DNA of 64,000 bases from Thermoanaerobaculales bacterium (GTDB lineage Bacteria > Acidobacteriota > Thermoanaerobaculia > Thermoanaerobaculales > Sulfomarinibacteraceae): positions 1 through 64,000 of the forward strand of contig JARFRM010000139.1 in NCBI GenBank assembly GCA_029287235.1. The letters are read 5' to 3'. Each line of letters starts with the position of its first letter. Positions within the stretch are counted from its first letter, which is position 1. The position numbers and the translations under genes were made by a program. Below, piece by piece: positions 34,721 to 43,277 of this stretch. The notes under the pieces are model-generated. The model saw only the letters and a program-made list of their open reading frames with translations, was not told the origin of the DNA and did not search any database.

Positions 34721-36352
34721 ATGCAGGTTGAGAGGCGTACTTCGATTCTCCGACAGTGGTTGGGAATGGCGATCCTGACGGTGGTGATCCTCGTCGGCGG
34801 CGTCATGCTCGAGATCACCTCCGACGGGGACAAGGAGGAGTGGTATATCGACGCCTGGATGGTCCTCGGCATCGCTGCGCTGGCGTCGCATCTGGTCCTC
34901 GTATCGCTACCCCGTGTCCGGCTCGAGCGCGCACACCGCGAACTCGAACAACGCCATGCCCGGCAGTGCACGATTCTAGAAGAGTCCCTCGAGGAGATGC
35001 GTCACGGCGACCTCGTCGAATTTCTCGGCCGTGTTGACCAACTACCCGAGGTGATGAGCGAGGCGGTGCAGGCCGCCGCACAGGCGATCTCAGCTCTTGT
35101 TCAACAGATTCAAACCTCGTCGGTTGAGGTCGCTACTTCCGCCGGAACCGTTCACGCGACCTCGGCCGAACTCGTCGAGGGTGCCTCTCAACAGGCAGCC
35201 GCCGTTGTCGAGATCACGGCGACCACGGAAGAGCTGGCACGGACCGCCGGTCAGATCGCCACCAGCGCCGGCGGTCAGGCGGAGTTCGTCGCCAAGGCAC
35301 AGGATGCCGGAAACAAGGGTGCCATTTCTCTCGAAGGGGCCGTCCAGGGCGTCGGGGAGCTACGCCACGGCATCGAGGCCATCGCCGATCGGGCCGACAT
35401 TCTCGGCAAACGCTCGCGGGAGATCTATCGCGTGTTGGATCTGATCACCGAGATTGCCCAGGAGACTCACATCCTCGCCCTCAACGCGGCCATCGAAGCC
35501 TCGGCGGCTGGGGAGCACGGCGACCGCTTCGGGGTGGTGGCGGAGGAGGTCCGCCGGCTTGCCGAGCGGTCACGCGAATCGGTTGAGTCGGTACGTCAGC
35601 TCCTGGATGGTTTCTCCGAGTCCATCCGATCGGTGGTGGTGGCGACCGAGGAAGGATCCAAGTCCGCCGTCCAGGTTCTCGAACAGAGTCGATCGACCCA
35701 AGATGCAATTGAACAGCTGCGCTCAGCCCTTGCCGACACGGCAGGTGCGGCCCGGGAGATCTCCCTGGCGACCGACGAGCAGCGGACAGCCTCGAATCAG
35801 GTCGTTCTGACCCTGAGGGAGATCAGTGAGGTCATCCAGCGCACCGCGGACAGTTTCCAGCAGTTCACGGATTCCGCCGAGCGCCTCAGCGGTCTGGCCT
35901 TGTCGATCCAGCTTCTTACTCAGAGTTTCCGAACCGACTCGGGTCACTCCCTCAAGAATCAGGTCCTCGGTTGGAGCGATCGGCTCAGAGATTCCACCGC
36001 CAACCTCGAAGTGGTCGAGGGTGTCCTGGCCGAAGTGGTTCGGAACTTCCCGTACATCGAAATCGCCTACCTCGTCGACACATCCGGGTCCATGGTGGCC
36101 TTCGAAGTCAACCGCACGGTGGTCGAGGACCACCGGCTCAAGGTGACCGTGTCGCCCGGTCAGGCATTCGCCGATCGACCGTGGTTTCAGGCCGTCAGCC
36201 GCGATCAACGAACCGCGGTCACGCCGCCCTACGTTTCTCTGCTCACCGATGATCGGTGCTTCACCATCGCCGCCGCGGTTCGGAACCGGTCCGGCGCCAT
36301 GATCGGCATCCTCGGAGTCGACGTCAATGTGCGCAGCTGGACCAGTATCTGA
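34721..36352 (+). CDS. Methyl-accepting chemotaxis protein with C-terminal Cache/PDC-like domain
   Basis: The protein is 543 residues. Two membrane helices (about 13-34 and 43-63) are separated by only a few periplasmic residues, so there is almost no periplasmic sensor. A coiled-coil signalling domain follows with the conserved hairpin TEIAQETHILALNAAIEAS and FGVVAEEVRRLAERS near 243-285. From about residue 440 to the end there is a PAS-like PDC/Cache fold: YIEIAYLVDTSGSMV, FADRPWFQAV, TPPYVS and IGILGVDVN. Cache modules are nearly always periplasmic and N-terminal. Here the module is C-terminal and, from the topology, cytoplasmic. Confidence 0.87.
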   Translation: MQVERRTSILRQWLGMAILTVVILVGGVMLEITSDGDKEEWYIDAWMVLGIAALASHLVLVSLPRVRLERAHRELEQRHARQCTILEESLEEMRHGDLVEFLGRVDQLPEVMSEAVQAAAQAISALVQQIQTSSVEVATSAGTVHATSAELVEGASQQAAAVVEITATTEELARTAGQIATSAGGQAEFVAKAQDAGNKGAISLEGAVQGVGELRHGIEAIADRADILGKRSREIYRVLDLITEIAQETHILALNAAIEASAAGEHGDRFGVVAEEVRRLAERSRESVESVRQLLDGFSESIRSVVVATEEGSKSAVQVLEQSRSTQDAIEQLRSALADTAGAAREISLATDEQRTASNQVVLTLREISEVIQRTADSFQQFTDSAERLSGLALSIQLLTQSFRTDSGHSLKNQVLGWSDRLRDSTANLEVVEGVLAEVVRNFPYIEIAYLVDTSGSMVAFEVNRTVVEDHRLKVTVSPGQAFADRPWFQAVSRDQRTAVTPPYVSLLTDDRCFTIAAAVRNRSGAMIGILGVDVNVRSWTSI

Positions 36353-36448
36353 GCCCGCGCTCTTGCCCGGGTTTCGGTCGCGGATCGGGACGGACCAGGG
36401 CCACCGGGGGATCCTCATCTCCGCCGGCACTGCGGATTGCGGACTCTG

Positions 36449-38482
36449 ATGCGCAACGACGTCGACGATCTGGTCCCGCTCTTTCTCGATGAGGCCGGAT
36501 CGCGCCTCGATCGGCTCGCTACCCTCCTCGGTGCTGCAGCGGAGGACCCGGACGCGGCTGTTCAGGTGCGGAGAGAGCTGCACGCGCTCAAGGGGGCGGC
36601 TCGGCTGATGGGCCTGTCCGAGCTCGCGGATCTCTGTCATCAGGCCGAGGACTGCATGGTGGGGGAGCGGGCCACCGGCATCGATGCCGCCCGGACCATC
36701 GTAGAGGATCTGGCGGGAATCGTCGATGAGTTGCACGACCAATTGGCCACCCCCGCAACCGATCAGGCCGTCACGAGCCCGGAGATCCCGCCCATCAGCG
36801 AGCGGGCCATCCGTGGTGGGTCGGGTGAGCTCAGGGTGGCGACGGAGATCGTTGACGGTCTTGCGGAAAGAAGCGCGCGGATGAAGATCACCGCCAGAGC
36901 CGGCGGCGCTCCCGTCCAACGACTCTTCGAGCTCGCTTCGATGGCCGAGAGAGGTCATGCCCAGGCTTCGCCCGAGCTCGTCCTCTCCGAACTCGGAGCT
37001 TCGCTCCGGCGCGCGGCACTCGAGATCGAAGCGACCACCAAGACCCTGCACCGGCTCAGCGAAGAGCAGCTCGATTCGTCACTCCGACTTCAGGTTCAGC
37101 CGCTTCGACCGTTCCTTCGCACCCTCGCGCGGCACACCCGAGAACTCGCCGCCTCCTTGGGCAAGGAGGTCAGAGTCACCACATCGGGGGGCGACGTACA
37201 ACTCGATCGTCGGATTCTCGAGGCGGTTCGAGAGGCGGCCCTCCATCTCGCGCACAACGCCGTGGATCATGGCGTCGAGGACGCGCAGACCCGGGCTGGA
37301 AGGGGCAAGAATGCCGAGGGCCGAATCCATTTTGGCGCCGAGGCCGACGGCGATCGGGTGCAACTCATCGTCTGGGACGATGGATGCGGAATCGATCCGG
37401 AGGCGGTGGTGAAGGTCGCTGTTGAACGAGGCCTCATCAATCGCTCGGCGGCCGCCAAGCTCTCCGCCGACGATTCCTATCAACTCCTGCAATTGCCGGG
37501 TTTCACGACCCGGAATCTCGCCACCGACGTTTCCGGCCGGGGCATCGGGCTGGATGCCGTGGCAGCCTCGTTCCGCGCCAACGGCGGCGATATCTGGATC
37601 CGCTCGGCCCTGGGCGAAGGAACCAGGGTCACGGTGGAGGTCCCCGTCGCCCGGCGCGGCGAGCGGGTGCTGGTGGTCCAGGTCGGAGAGCACGTCCTGG
37701 CCCTCCCCGCTTCAGCGGTTCGTTCATTCAGTCGACTCCGTCCCGAGATGGTCTTCACCGACGAGGGCAGGACCTTTGTCCGCCAGGGGCAATCGACCAT
37801 CGGCGCCGTTTTTCTCGCCTCGCTCTTCGGAGGTCGGGAATCAGCTCACGCCATCCTGGTGGAGACCACCATCGCAGGATCCGCGACCGCCATCGTGGTC
37901 GACGCCATCCTCGGGGAGGAGGAGGTCTTTGTTCGAACCCTTCCCGGGATCGCCGGCGCACCCTCGACGGTGACGGGAGTGGCGCTCCTGTCCACCGGGC
38001 GTCCGGTGGCGGTGCTCTCACTCCAACTGCTGGGTCCACTCGATCTCGGCGAGAGCGGCCAACGGCACAGCCCGTACGAGATCGGGCAGACGGCCCTGCA
38101 GGTGCTCTTGACCGACGACAACGATGCCACCCGCGAAATGATACGTCGGTTGCTCGAGGACGCCGGATTCACCGTCACCCCGGTGGAGTCGGCGGAGGAG
38201 GCCCTCCGCCGCATTGAGCTCGAACCCTTCGACTGCGTGGTCACCGGAGTCGAGCTCCCGGGACTCAGCGGCATTGACCTCACTCGTCGAGTCCGCTCGA
38301 GCGATCTCTTCTCGGATCTGCCGGTGGTTGTCGTCTCGACCCGGGATCTGCCGGCCGATCGGTTGGCCGGCCTCGAAGCCGGGGCCGACGCCTACCTCAC
38401 CAAACAGGGTCTGGAACCCGAGCACCTTGCCGGATTGATCCACCGAATCGCCGGAGGAGCGGTCCAGGATCGGGACGCCTGA
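36449..38482 (+). CDS. cheA: CheA-family histidine kinase with CheW domain and degenerate receiver
   Basis: The protein is 677 residues. HPt is at the start, with the phosphorylated His in LHALKGAARLMG. A linker follows with no recognisable P2. The HATPase has N-box HNAVDHGVED, G1 WDDGCGIDP and G2 GRGIGLDAV. A CheW-like domain follows (RVLVVQVGEHVLALPASAV). The C-terminal receiver has VLLTDDND and Lys in YLTKQG, but its phosphoacceptor position reads VVTGVELP, giving Gly600 (codon GGA at 38246-38248) where Asp is needed. The ATG at 36449 is preferred over the TTG at 36437. No cheR, cheB or separate cheY is beside it. Confidence 0.9.
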   Translation: MRNDVDDLVPLFLDEAGSRLDRLATLLGAAAEDPDAAVQVRRELHALKGAARLMGLSELADLCHQAEDCMVGERATGIDAARTIVEDLAGIVDELHDQLATPATDQAVTSPEIPPISERAIRGGSGELRVATEIVDGLAERSARMKITARAGGAPVQRLFELASMAERGHAQASPELVLSELGASLRRAALEIEATTKTLHRLSEEQLDSSLRLQVQPLRPFLRTLARHTRELAASLGKEVRVTTSGGDVQLDRRILEAVREAALHLAHNAVDHGVEDAQTRAGRGKNAEGRIHFGAEADGDRVQLIVWDDGCGIDPEAVVKVAVERGLINRSAAAKLSADDSYQLLQLPGFTTRNLATDVSGRGIGLDAVAASFRANGGDIWIRSALGEGTRVTVEVPVARRGERVLVVQVGEHVLALPASAVRSFSRLRPEMVFTDEGRTFVRQGQSTIGAVFLASLFGGRESAHAILVETTIAGSATAIVVDAILGEEEVFVRTLPGIAGAPSTVTGVALLSTGRPVAVLSLQLLGPLDLGESGQRHSPYEIGQTALQVLLTDDNDATREMIRRLLEDAGFTVTPVESAEEALRRIELEPFDCVVTGVELPGLSGIDLTRRVRSSDLFSDLPVVVVSTRDLPADRLAGLEAGADAYLTKQGLEPEHLAGLIHRIAGGAVQDRDA

Positions 38483-38555
38483 CCCGACGGCTGCGGCCGC
38501 GTTTCACGAACCGTAAAGACGCAGTAAACACATCGCAGGCGTCGTCCGCAACCGA

Positions 38556-39158
38556 CTACCACTCCACCGCTACCTGACGCGGCTTTCCGCCGAATCGGGA
38601 AACCAGTACGCATCGGTTTCGCTTGCCGAAATCGTAGAGATCGCGGGTCACCTTGACGTCTTCGGTGCAGTACTCGATGATCTTGTCGATCTCGCCCTGC
38701 CGCCACCACTCAAGCGCCTGGAGCCCGTCGGCGGACTTCCCGGCACCGAGGCTGGGGACCGCGACACTCTCGAGCTTCGGCCGAAACCCGAGGCGATCCT
38801 CGAGATCGTACATGATGTCGAAAGTCGGAAGCCCCTGAAGGTTCTCATCGGAGTAGCCGCGCAAAACCTCGTAGTCGAAGCCCTTGATGTTGTATCCGAC
38901 AACGAGATCGGCGCCGAGCAGGAGCTCGATCAGCTCGGAGATTCGGTCCTCGGTGTAGACCAGAAACTCATCGGTGTCGTAGCGGTAGGCGACACCCACC
39001 GACACGCCCAACCGATGCATCTGGCTGCGCCCACCGACCTCGTCGAAGGAGCGCTGCGTCTCGAGGTCGAAAACGACGATCTTCCGCCCACCCCCGACCT
39101 CGCGCTGCGGGTTGTCGTCGTAGAGGTTCATCTGGCCGTCCCAAAGTTCCAATTGCAT
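38556..39158 (-). CDS. DEDD-type 3'-5' exonuclease, RNase H-like fold
   Basis: The 200-residue protein has catalytic Asp31 and Glu33 in VVFDLETQ, the next Asp in VVGYNIKGFDYEVL, and YCTEDVKVTRDLY, which provides the Y-x3-D pair. This is the DnaQ-like layout of the YprB/predicted exonuclease group. The ribosome site GGGAGGAG sits directly against the ATG at 39158, which is odd; an alternative start a few codons later is possible. It is divergent from scpA, with an AT-rich spacer between. Confidence 0.82.
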   Translation of the reverse strand: MQLELWDGQMNLYDDNPQREVGGGRKIVVFDLETQRSFDEVGGRSQMHRLGVSVGVAYRYDTDEFLVYTEDRISELIELLLGADLVVGYNIKGFDYEVLRGYSDENLQGLPTFDIMYDLEDRLGFRPKLESVAVPSLGAGKSADGLQALEWWRQGEIDKIIEYCTEDVKVTRDLYDFGKRNRCVLVSRFGGKPRQVAVEW

Positions 39159-39275
39159 CTCCTCCCGGTCTTGCCCGTGGGCGGAGCGAGTTTACACGAG
39201 CTGCCGGAGCTATTGCAGTATCGAACCGCCCTCGCAAGAAAAGAAGTATATACTCTCAATAATGACTTTTTAACA

Positions 39276-40115
39276 ATGCCCCGGGACCGCAGTGTGACAG
39301 GGCCGGTTATACTCCCGGGCGTGGAAGTGAATCCCGATCTCGTCGAGCTTGTCCCCTTGGGGCCATCCGTAGAGTTGCCTTTCTTTCGTGGGCCTCTCGA
39401 TCTCTTGTTGCACCTCATTCGCAAAAACGAGGTGTCGATCTACGACATTCCGATCCTCAGCATCTGCGACCAGTACCACGAACACATCCGCGCCATGCAG
39501 GATCTCGATCTCGAGGTGGCAGGCGAATTTCTCTGGATGGCGGCGTGGCTTTTGCAGCTCAAGTCGAAAATGCTGCTCCCCCGGTCCGAGACCGAGGAGG
39601 GGGACCCCAGGGAAGAGCTTGTCGAGCGTCTCCTGGCCTATCGGCGGGTCCGTGAGTTGGCCTCGATCCTGCACGACAAGGACCTCGTCCGCCAGTGCAT
39701 CTGGCCGGCGGGCGTCATCGCCGACTTTGGTGGTGAAGAGATCGACCTCGACTGGGAGGAGGTCGATCTGCAGATATTGGCGGAAACCTACCTCCAGGTC
39801 ATGCAACGGTTCGCGGCGGCGCATCCGCCACCCATCGAAGTCCTCCCGCTTCGCTACAACGTGCAGGACAAGATGAGAGAGATCTATCAACGGATCGCCG
39901 AGGACGATATTCTCCCTCTCACTCGCCACCTCAACCGGCGTCCCGATCCCGAAGAAGTTGTCGTCCTCATCGTCGCCGCCCTCGAACTGGTCCGCCTCGG
40001 CGCCGCCCGCGCCGAGCAGAGTGTGCCGTTTTCGGAGATCTATCTCCGCCGTGGGAACCGTCAGCTCGAAGAAGGATCGTTGGACAGAGCCGAACGCGAG
40101 GGTGCCGATGATTGA
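39276..40115 (+). CDS. scpA: Segregation and condensation protein A
   Basis: The protein is 279 residues. The ScpA core begins with VELPFFRGPLDLLLHLIRKNEVSIYDIPI, continues with AAWLLQLKSKMLLPR, and ends in a winged-helix region (EEVVVLIVAALELVRLGAARAEQ). It is the kleisin that bridges the SMC dimer. The longer open frame upstream overlaps the divergent exonuclease and is not used. ATG at 39276 is my choice; GTG codons at 39321 and 39327 are also possible. The upstream spacer is AT-rich with TATACT at about 39250. It is coupled to scpB. Confidence 0.92.
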   Translation: MPRDRSVTGPVILPGVEVNPDLVELVPLGPSVELPFFRGPLDLLLHLIRKNEVSIYDIPILSICDQYHEHIRAMQDLDLEVAGEFLWMAAWLLQLKSKMLLPRSETEEGDPREELVERLLAYRRVRELASILHDKDLVRQCIWPAGVIADFGGEEIDLDWEEVDLQILAETYLQVMQRFAAAHPPPIEVLPLRYNVQDKMREIYQRIAEDDILPLTRHLNRRPDPEEVVVLIVAALELVRLGAARAEQSVPFSEIYLRRGNRQLEEGSLDRAEREGADD

Positions 40116-40653
40116 TGATTCCCTTCAGGCGCTGATCGAAGCGGTGCTGCTCACCGCCCGCGGACCGGTCACCTCCGACGCCATCTCCCTGGCCACCGAT
40201 CGAGAGATAGGGGAGGGCGCGATCGAGGAGGCCATCTCCGGACTCGCCGCCTCGTGGGAGGAGGCCGAGCGCGGCGTCCGACTCGAACGATCGGCGGGTG
40301 GGTGGCGGTGCGTGACCCCCCCCCAGTTCGATCACTATCTTCGGACCTTCCACGGGATCGCGAGCCGGCAGAAGTTGTCCCAGGCCGCCCTCGAGGTCCT
40401 GGCAATCGTAGCTCACAGGCAGCCGGTGACGCTCCCCGAGATCAACTTTATCCGAGGCACCAACTCTTCGGCGGTGGCCCGGACGCTGCTCGACCGGCGA
40501 CTGATCCGGTTGGCCGGTCGAAAAAAGGTCGTGGGCAAACCGTTTCTCTACCGAACGACCAAGGAGTTTCTCCTCCATTTCGGTCTCGAGAGGGCAGAGG
40601 ATCTCCCCGATCCCGAGGATCTGGTGGAGCCTGAGGTCGCCGCCGACGCATGA
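40108..40653 (+). CDS. scpB: Segregation and condensation protein B
   Basis: The 181-residue protein has the tandem winged-helix layout. The LIEAVLLTARGPVTSDAISLA start and SQAALEVLAIVAHRQPVTLPEINFIRGTNSS are hallmark ScpB segments, with GRKKVVGKPFLYRTTKEFLLHFGL at the end. It binds ScpA in the SMC condensin. Its ATG lies 8 bases inside scpA, and its own stop overlaps the next start (ATGA), so three genes are coupled. Confidence 0.94.
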   Translation: MIDDSLQALIEAVLLTARGPVTSDAISLATDREIGEGAIEEAISGLAASWEEAERGVRLERSAGGWRCVTPPQFDHYLRTFHGIASRQKLSQAALEVLAIVAHRQPVTLPEINFIRGTNSSAVARTLLDRRLIRLAGRKKVVGKPFLYRTTKEFLLHFGLERAEDLPDPEDLVEPEVAADA

Positions 40654-42872
40654 ACGGTCGGCGGTCCCGACGGTGGCTGATCGCCCTGCTCCTGATCGCG
40701 GGCCTCTCCTCGAGTTGCGGCCGGGACTCGGCCACCGCTGTGGATGTGGATCTCGCATCCGAATGGTCCTCCGCACTCTTGGTTTTCGAGCCCGCACACA
40801 TGGATATCGGAACCGTCGATGCCCGGTCCCACCTGATCGCCGGGTGGTACTACGATGAACGCAACAGGGCGAGCGGTGAGGCCTTTGTGTGGAGCCGCGG
40901 TGCGTCGTCGGAGGTCGATTTCCACCTCGGATGGCGACGTGATCTCAGGCTGGAGTTCCGATGTCGTCCGTTTCAATTCCCCGGCGCTCCCCCTCAGACC
41001 CTGAGCTTCGAGCTCAATGGTCAGAGCCTCGGTGATGAGCTGGAGCTGCAGCTCCCATGGAAGACATACTCCATCGTGCTCCCGGCAACCGCACAGATCT
41101 TCGGACGCAATCGGCTGGTGGTGCTCTATGGCCGCGTCGACACCCCGTCCGACGTCATCGCAGGCTCGACAGACGAACGCGAGATCGCGGTTGCCTGGTC
41201 GGAAATATCGCTCGATGGGGTGGACAAGACAGGGATGCGCAGCCACGACGGTGTGGTCGAGATGCCGGCCGGATCCCTTGCCGACCACTTTGTCGAGCTC
41301 GCACCGGGCAGCCTGTTGCGGATCGAGGACTGCCGCTCGCAAGGGACGGTTCCCTCCATCCTCGAGGTCTCGATCCTCGGTGAGTTCGAAACCGAACCCG
41401 AAACCAGCTCGTGGGACTGCTCCGCCGGAGGTCATACTCTCCGACTCGGCGATCGTGAGGGGCTGAGCCGTCTTCGATTGACGACCCGTCCAAAGAGGAT
41501 CGGCGGTGAGCCAAAAGGCATCGGGCTCGTTCGTCCGCAGATCCTGTCGCCTCCTGGTCCGCGGTCGGTGGAAAACCGGCCGGAGACGGCCGACACCCGG
41601 CCGCGAAAAAGGGCGAGACCCAACGTGATCATCTATCTCGTCGACGCTCTGCGGGCCGATCGTCTCGGGATCTACGGCTGTGACCGTCCTCTCACTCCCA
41701 GATTGGACGCCATGGCCGCACAGGGGATCACCTTCACCGACATGGCTGCTCAATCGTCGTGGACCAAGGCCGCGGTGGCCTCCGTCTTCACCGGGCTCTG
41801 GCCGCGGGCGCACGGCGTCAACGGGCCCGACGATCGACTGCCGGATGGCCTGCCGACCCTCCCCGAACGGCTTCAGAACGCCGGGTACCAGACCGGCGCG
41901 GTCGTGGCCAACGCGTATGTCGGGCGACCGTTCGGATTCGCCCGAGGATTCGATCACTTCGAGTTCATCGAACACGCCAGAGGCAGGTCCGAGGTCATTC
42001 ACGAAAGGGTCTCCCGATGGCTCGACGCACGAACTCCAGGCGACAGACCTTTCTTCCTCTACGTCCACACCATTGACCCACACGCCCCCTACGCTCCACC
42101 ATCGCCCTATCTCGAGACCTTCGCATCCACGGTCGAGGACCCCTCGATCGGCCAGGTGGAGACGGTGCGCGGTCTGGTCCTCGGAAGGGTGGAACCGACG
42201 ATCGAGCTCGGCCGGGATCTTCGCGATCTTTACGACGCCGAGGTCGCCGCCAACGATGCCAGCTTTGGTCGACTGCTCGACAAGCTCGAGGCCCTCGGTG
42301 AGCTTGAAAACACGGTGGTCATCTTCACGTCGGACCACGGCGAGGCGTTTGGCGAGCATGGGAGCTGGACGCACGGGCTCGATCTCTACGACGAGGTCCT
42401 GTCGGTTCCGTTGGTCATCCGGCTCCCCGGCGCCGCCGGCGCCGGACAACGTGTGTCGACACCCGCCCAACACATCGATCTTCTGCCCACCATCATGGGT
42501 CTGTGCGGCATCGACTCTTCCGGGTTGATGCCCGGAGCCGCGCTCCTCGATGGAGAGGGAGAGTTGAGAGTGAAGGATGACCGAACCATCTTCGTCTACC
42601 TCGACTACTGGGGGAAGACCGGGGCCGCGGCACTGCGTGACGGATGGAAGCTCATCCGACCGCTCTCGCCTGACTTCGGCCCGAGAATCGAGCTCTTCCG
42701 TCACGATGAGGATCGGACGGAAACCCGCGACCTCGCCGGCAGCGCGTCGGTCCGGCTCGGTTGGCTGTTGGCTCAACTCGAGGTGGCCTCGGCGGGGGAG
42801 GGGATAAGCCTGCCCACCGAGATCGATGAGGAAACCCGCACGCAGCTCGAGGCCCTGGGTTACATGCACTAG
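40650..42872 (+). CDS. AlkP-superfamily (sulfatase-like) hydrolase or transferase, probable lipoprotein
   Basis: The 740-residue protein has a signal peptide with a weak lipobox (LSSSC). Residues 30-320 form a beta-rich region with no family I know. The catalytic domain starts at RPNVIIYLVDALRADRLGIYG (metal Asp). It has the EHARGRSEVI and YVHTIDPHAPYAPP regions and TSDHGEAFGEHGSWTHG with further metal ligands. Where true sulfatases have Cys or Ser for formylglycine (C-x-P-S-R), this protein has Thr372 in SSWTKAAVASVFTG. It is therefore more likely a phosphodiesterase or phosphotransferase that uses Thr. Its start overlaps scpB. Confidence 0.85.
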   Translation: MNGRRSRRWLIALLLIAGLSSSCGRDSATAVDVDLASEWSSALLVFEPAHMDIGTVDARSHLIAGWYYDERNRASGEAFVWSRGASSEVDFHLGWRRDLRLEFRCRPFQFPGAPPQTLSFELNGQSLGDELELQLPWKTYSIVLPATAQIFGRNRLVVLYGRVDTPSDVIAGSTDEREIAVAWSEISLDGVDKTGMRSHDGVVEMPAGSLADHFVELAPGSLLRIEDCRSQGTVPSILEVSILGEFETEPETSSWDCSAGGHTLRLGDREGLSRLRLTTRPKRIGGEPKGIGLVRPQILSPPGPRSVENRPETADTRPRKRARPNVIIYLVDALRADRLGIYGCDRPLTPRLDAMAAQGITFTDMAAQSSWTKAAVASVFTGLWPRAHGVNGPDDRLPDGLPTLPERLQNAGYQTGAVVANAYVGRPFGFARGFDHFEFIEHARGRSEVIHERVSRWLDARTPGDRPFFLYVHTIDPHAPYAPPSPYLETFASTVEDPSIGQVETVRGLVLGRVEPTIELGRDLRDLYDAEVAANDASFGRLLDKLEALGELENTVVIFTSDHGEAFGEHGSWTHGLDLYDEVLSVPLVIRLPGAAGAGQRVSTPAQHIDLLPTIMGLCGIDSSGLMPGAALLDGEGELRVKDDRTIFVYLDYWGKTGAAALRDGWKLIRPLSPDFGPRIELFRHDEDRTETRDLAGSASVRLGWLLAQLEVASAGEGISLPTEIDEETRTQLEALGYMH

Positions 42873-42881
42873 GAGAACACC

Positions 42882-43277
42882 GTGTCGGAGACTTACTTTC
42901 AACCAAAAAGCCGGGTTCTCATGATGCCGCGGGACACCAACGCGTCGGGCACCATCTTCGGTGGGGTGATTTTGTCCTACATCGACCAGGCCGGAGCCGA
43001 AGAGGCGATCTGTCAGGGTGCTCGCCGGGTCGTCACGGTGGCGATGAACCAGGTGGTCTTCCACGAACCGGTTTTTGTCGGTGACCTGGTTTCGTTCTAC
43101 ACCGAGCTCATCCGGGTCGGTCGCACATCGGTGACCGTCAAGGTGCGGGTCAAATCGGCCCGACGGTTTGACCGGGGGCGGATCGTCGATGTCACCGAGG
43201 CCGAAATCACTTATGTCAACGTCGATGGTGACGGCCGACCCATGCCCATCGGCGATCCTCGTGGGGTCGAGGTGTGA
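42882..43277 (+). CDS. Acyl-CoA thioesterase, hotdog fold (YciA/BFIT-like)
   Basis: The 131-residue protein starts with GTG. The active-site region NASGTIFGGVILSYIDQAGAEEA with the catalytic Asp is followed by VTVAMNQVVFHEPVFVGDLVSFY, the usual hotdog thioesterase pattern. It hydrolyses acyl-CoA. It ends 4 bases inside the serine hydrolase gene, so the two are co-translated. Confidence 0.88.
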   Translation: MSETYFQPKSRVLMMPRDTNASGTIFGGVILSYIDQAGAEEAICQGARRVVTVAMNQVVFHEPVFVGDLVSFYTELIRVGRTSVTVKVRVKSARRFDRGRIVDVTEAEITYVNVDGDGRPMPIGDPRGVEV

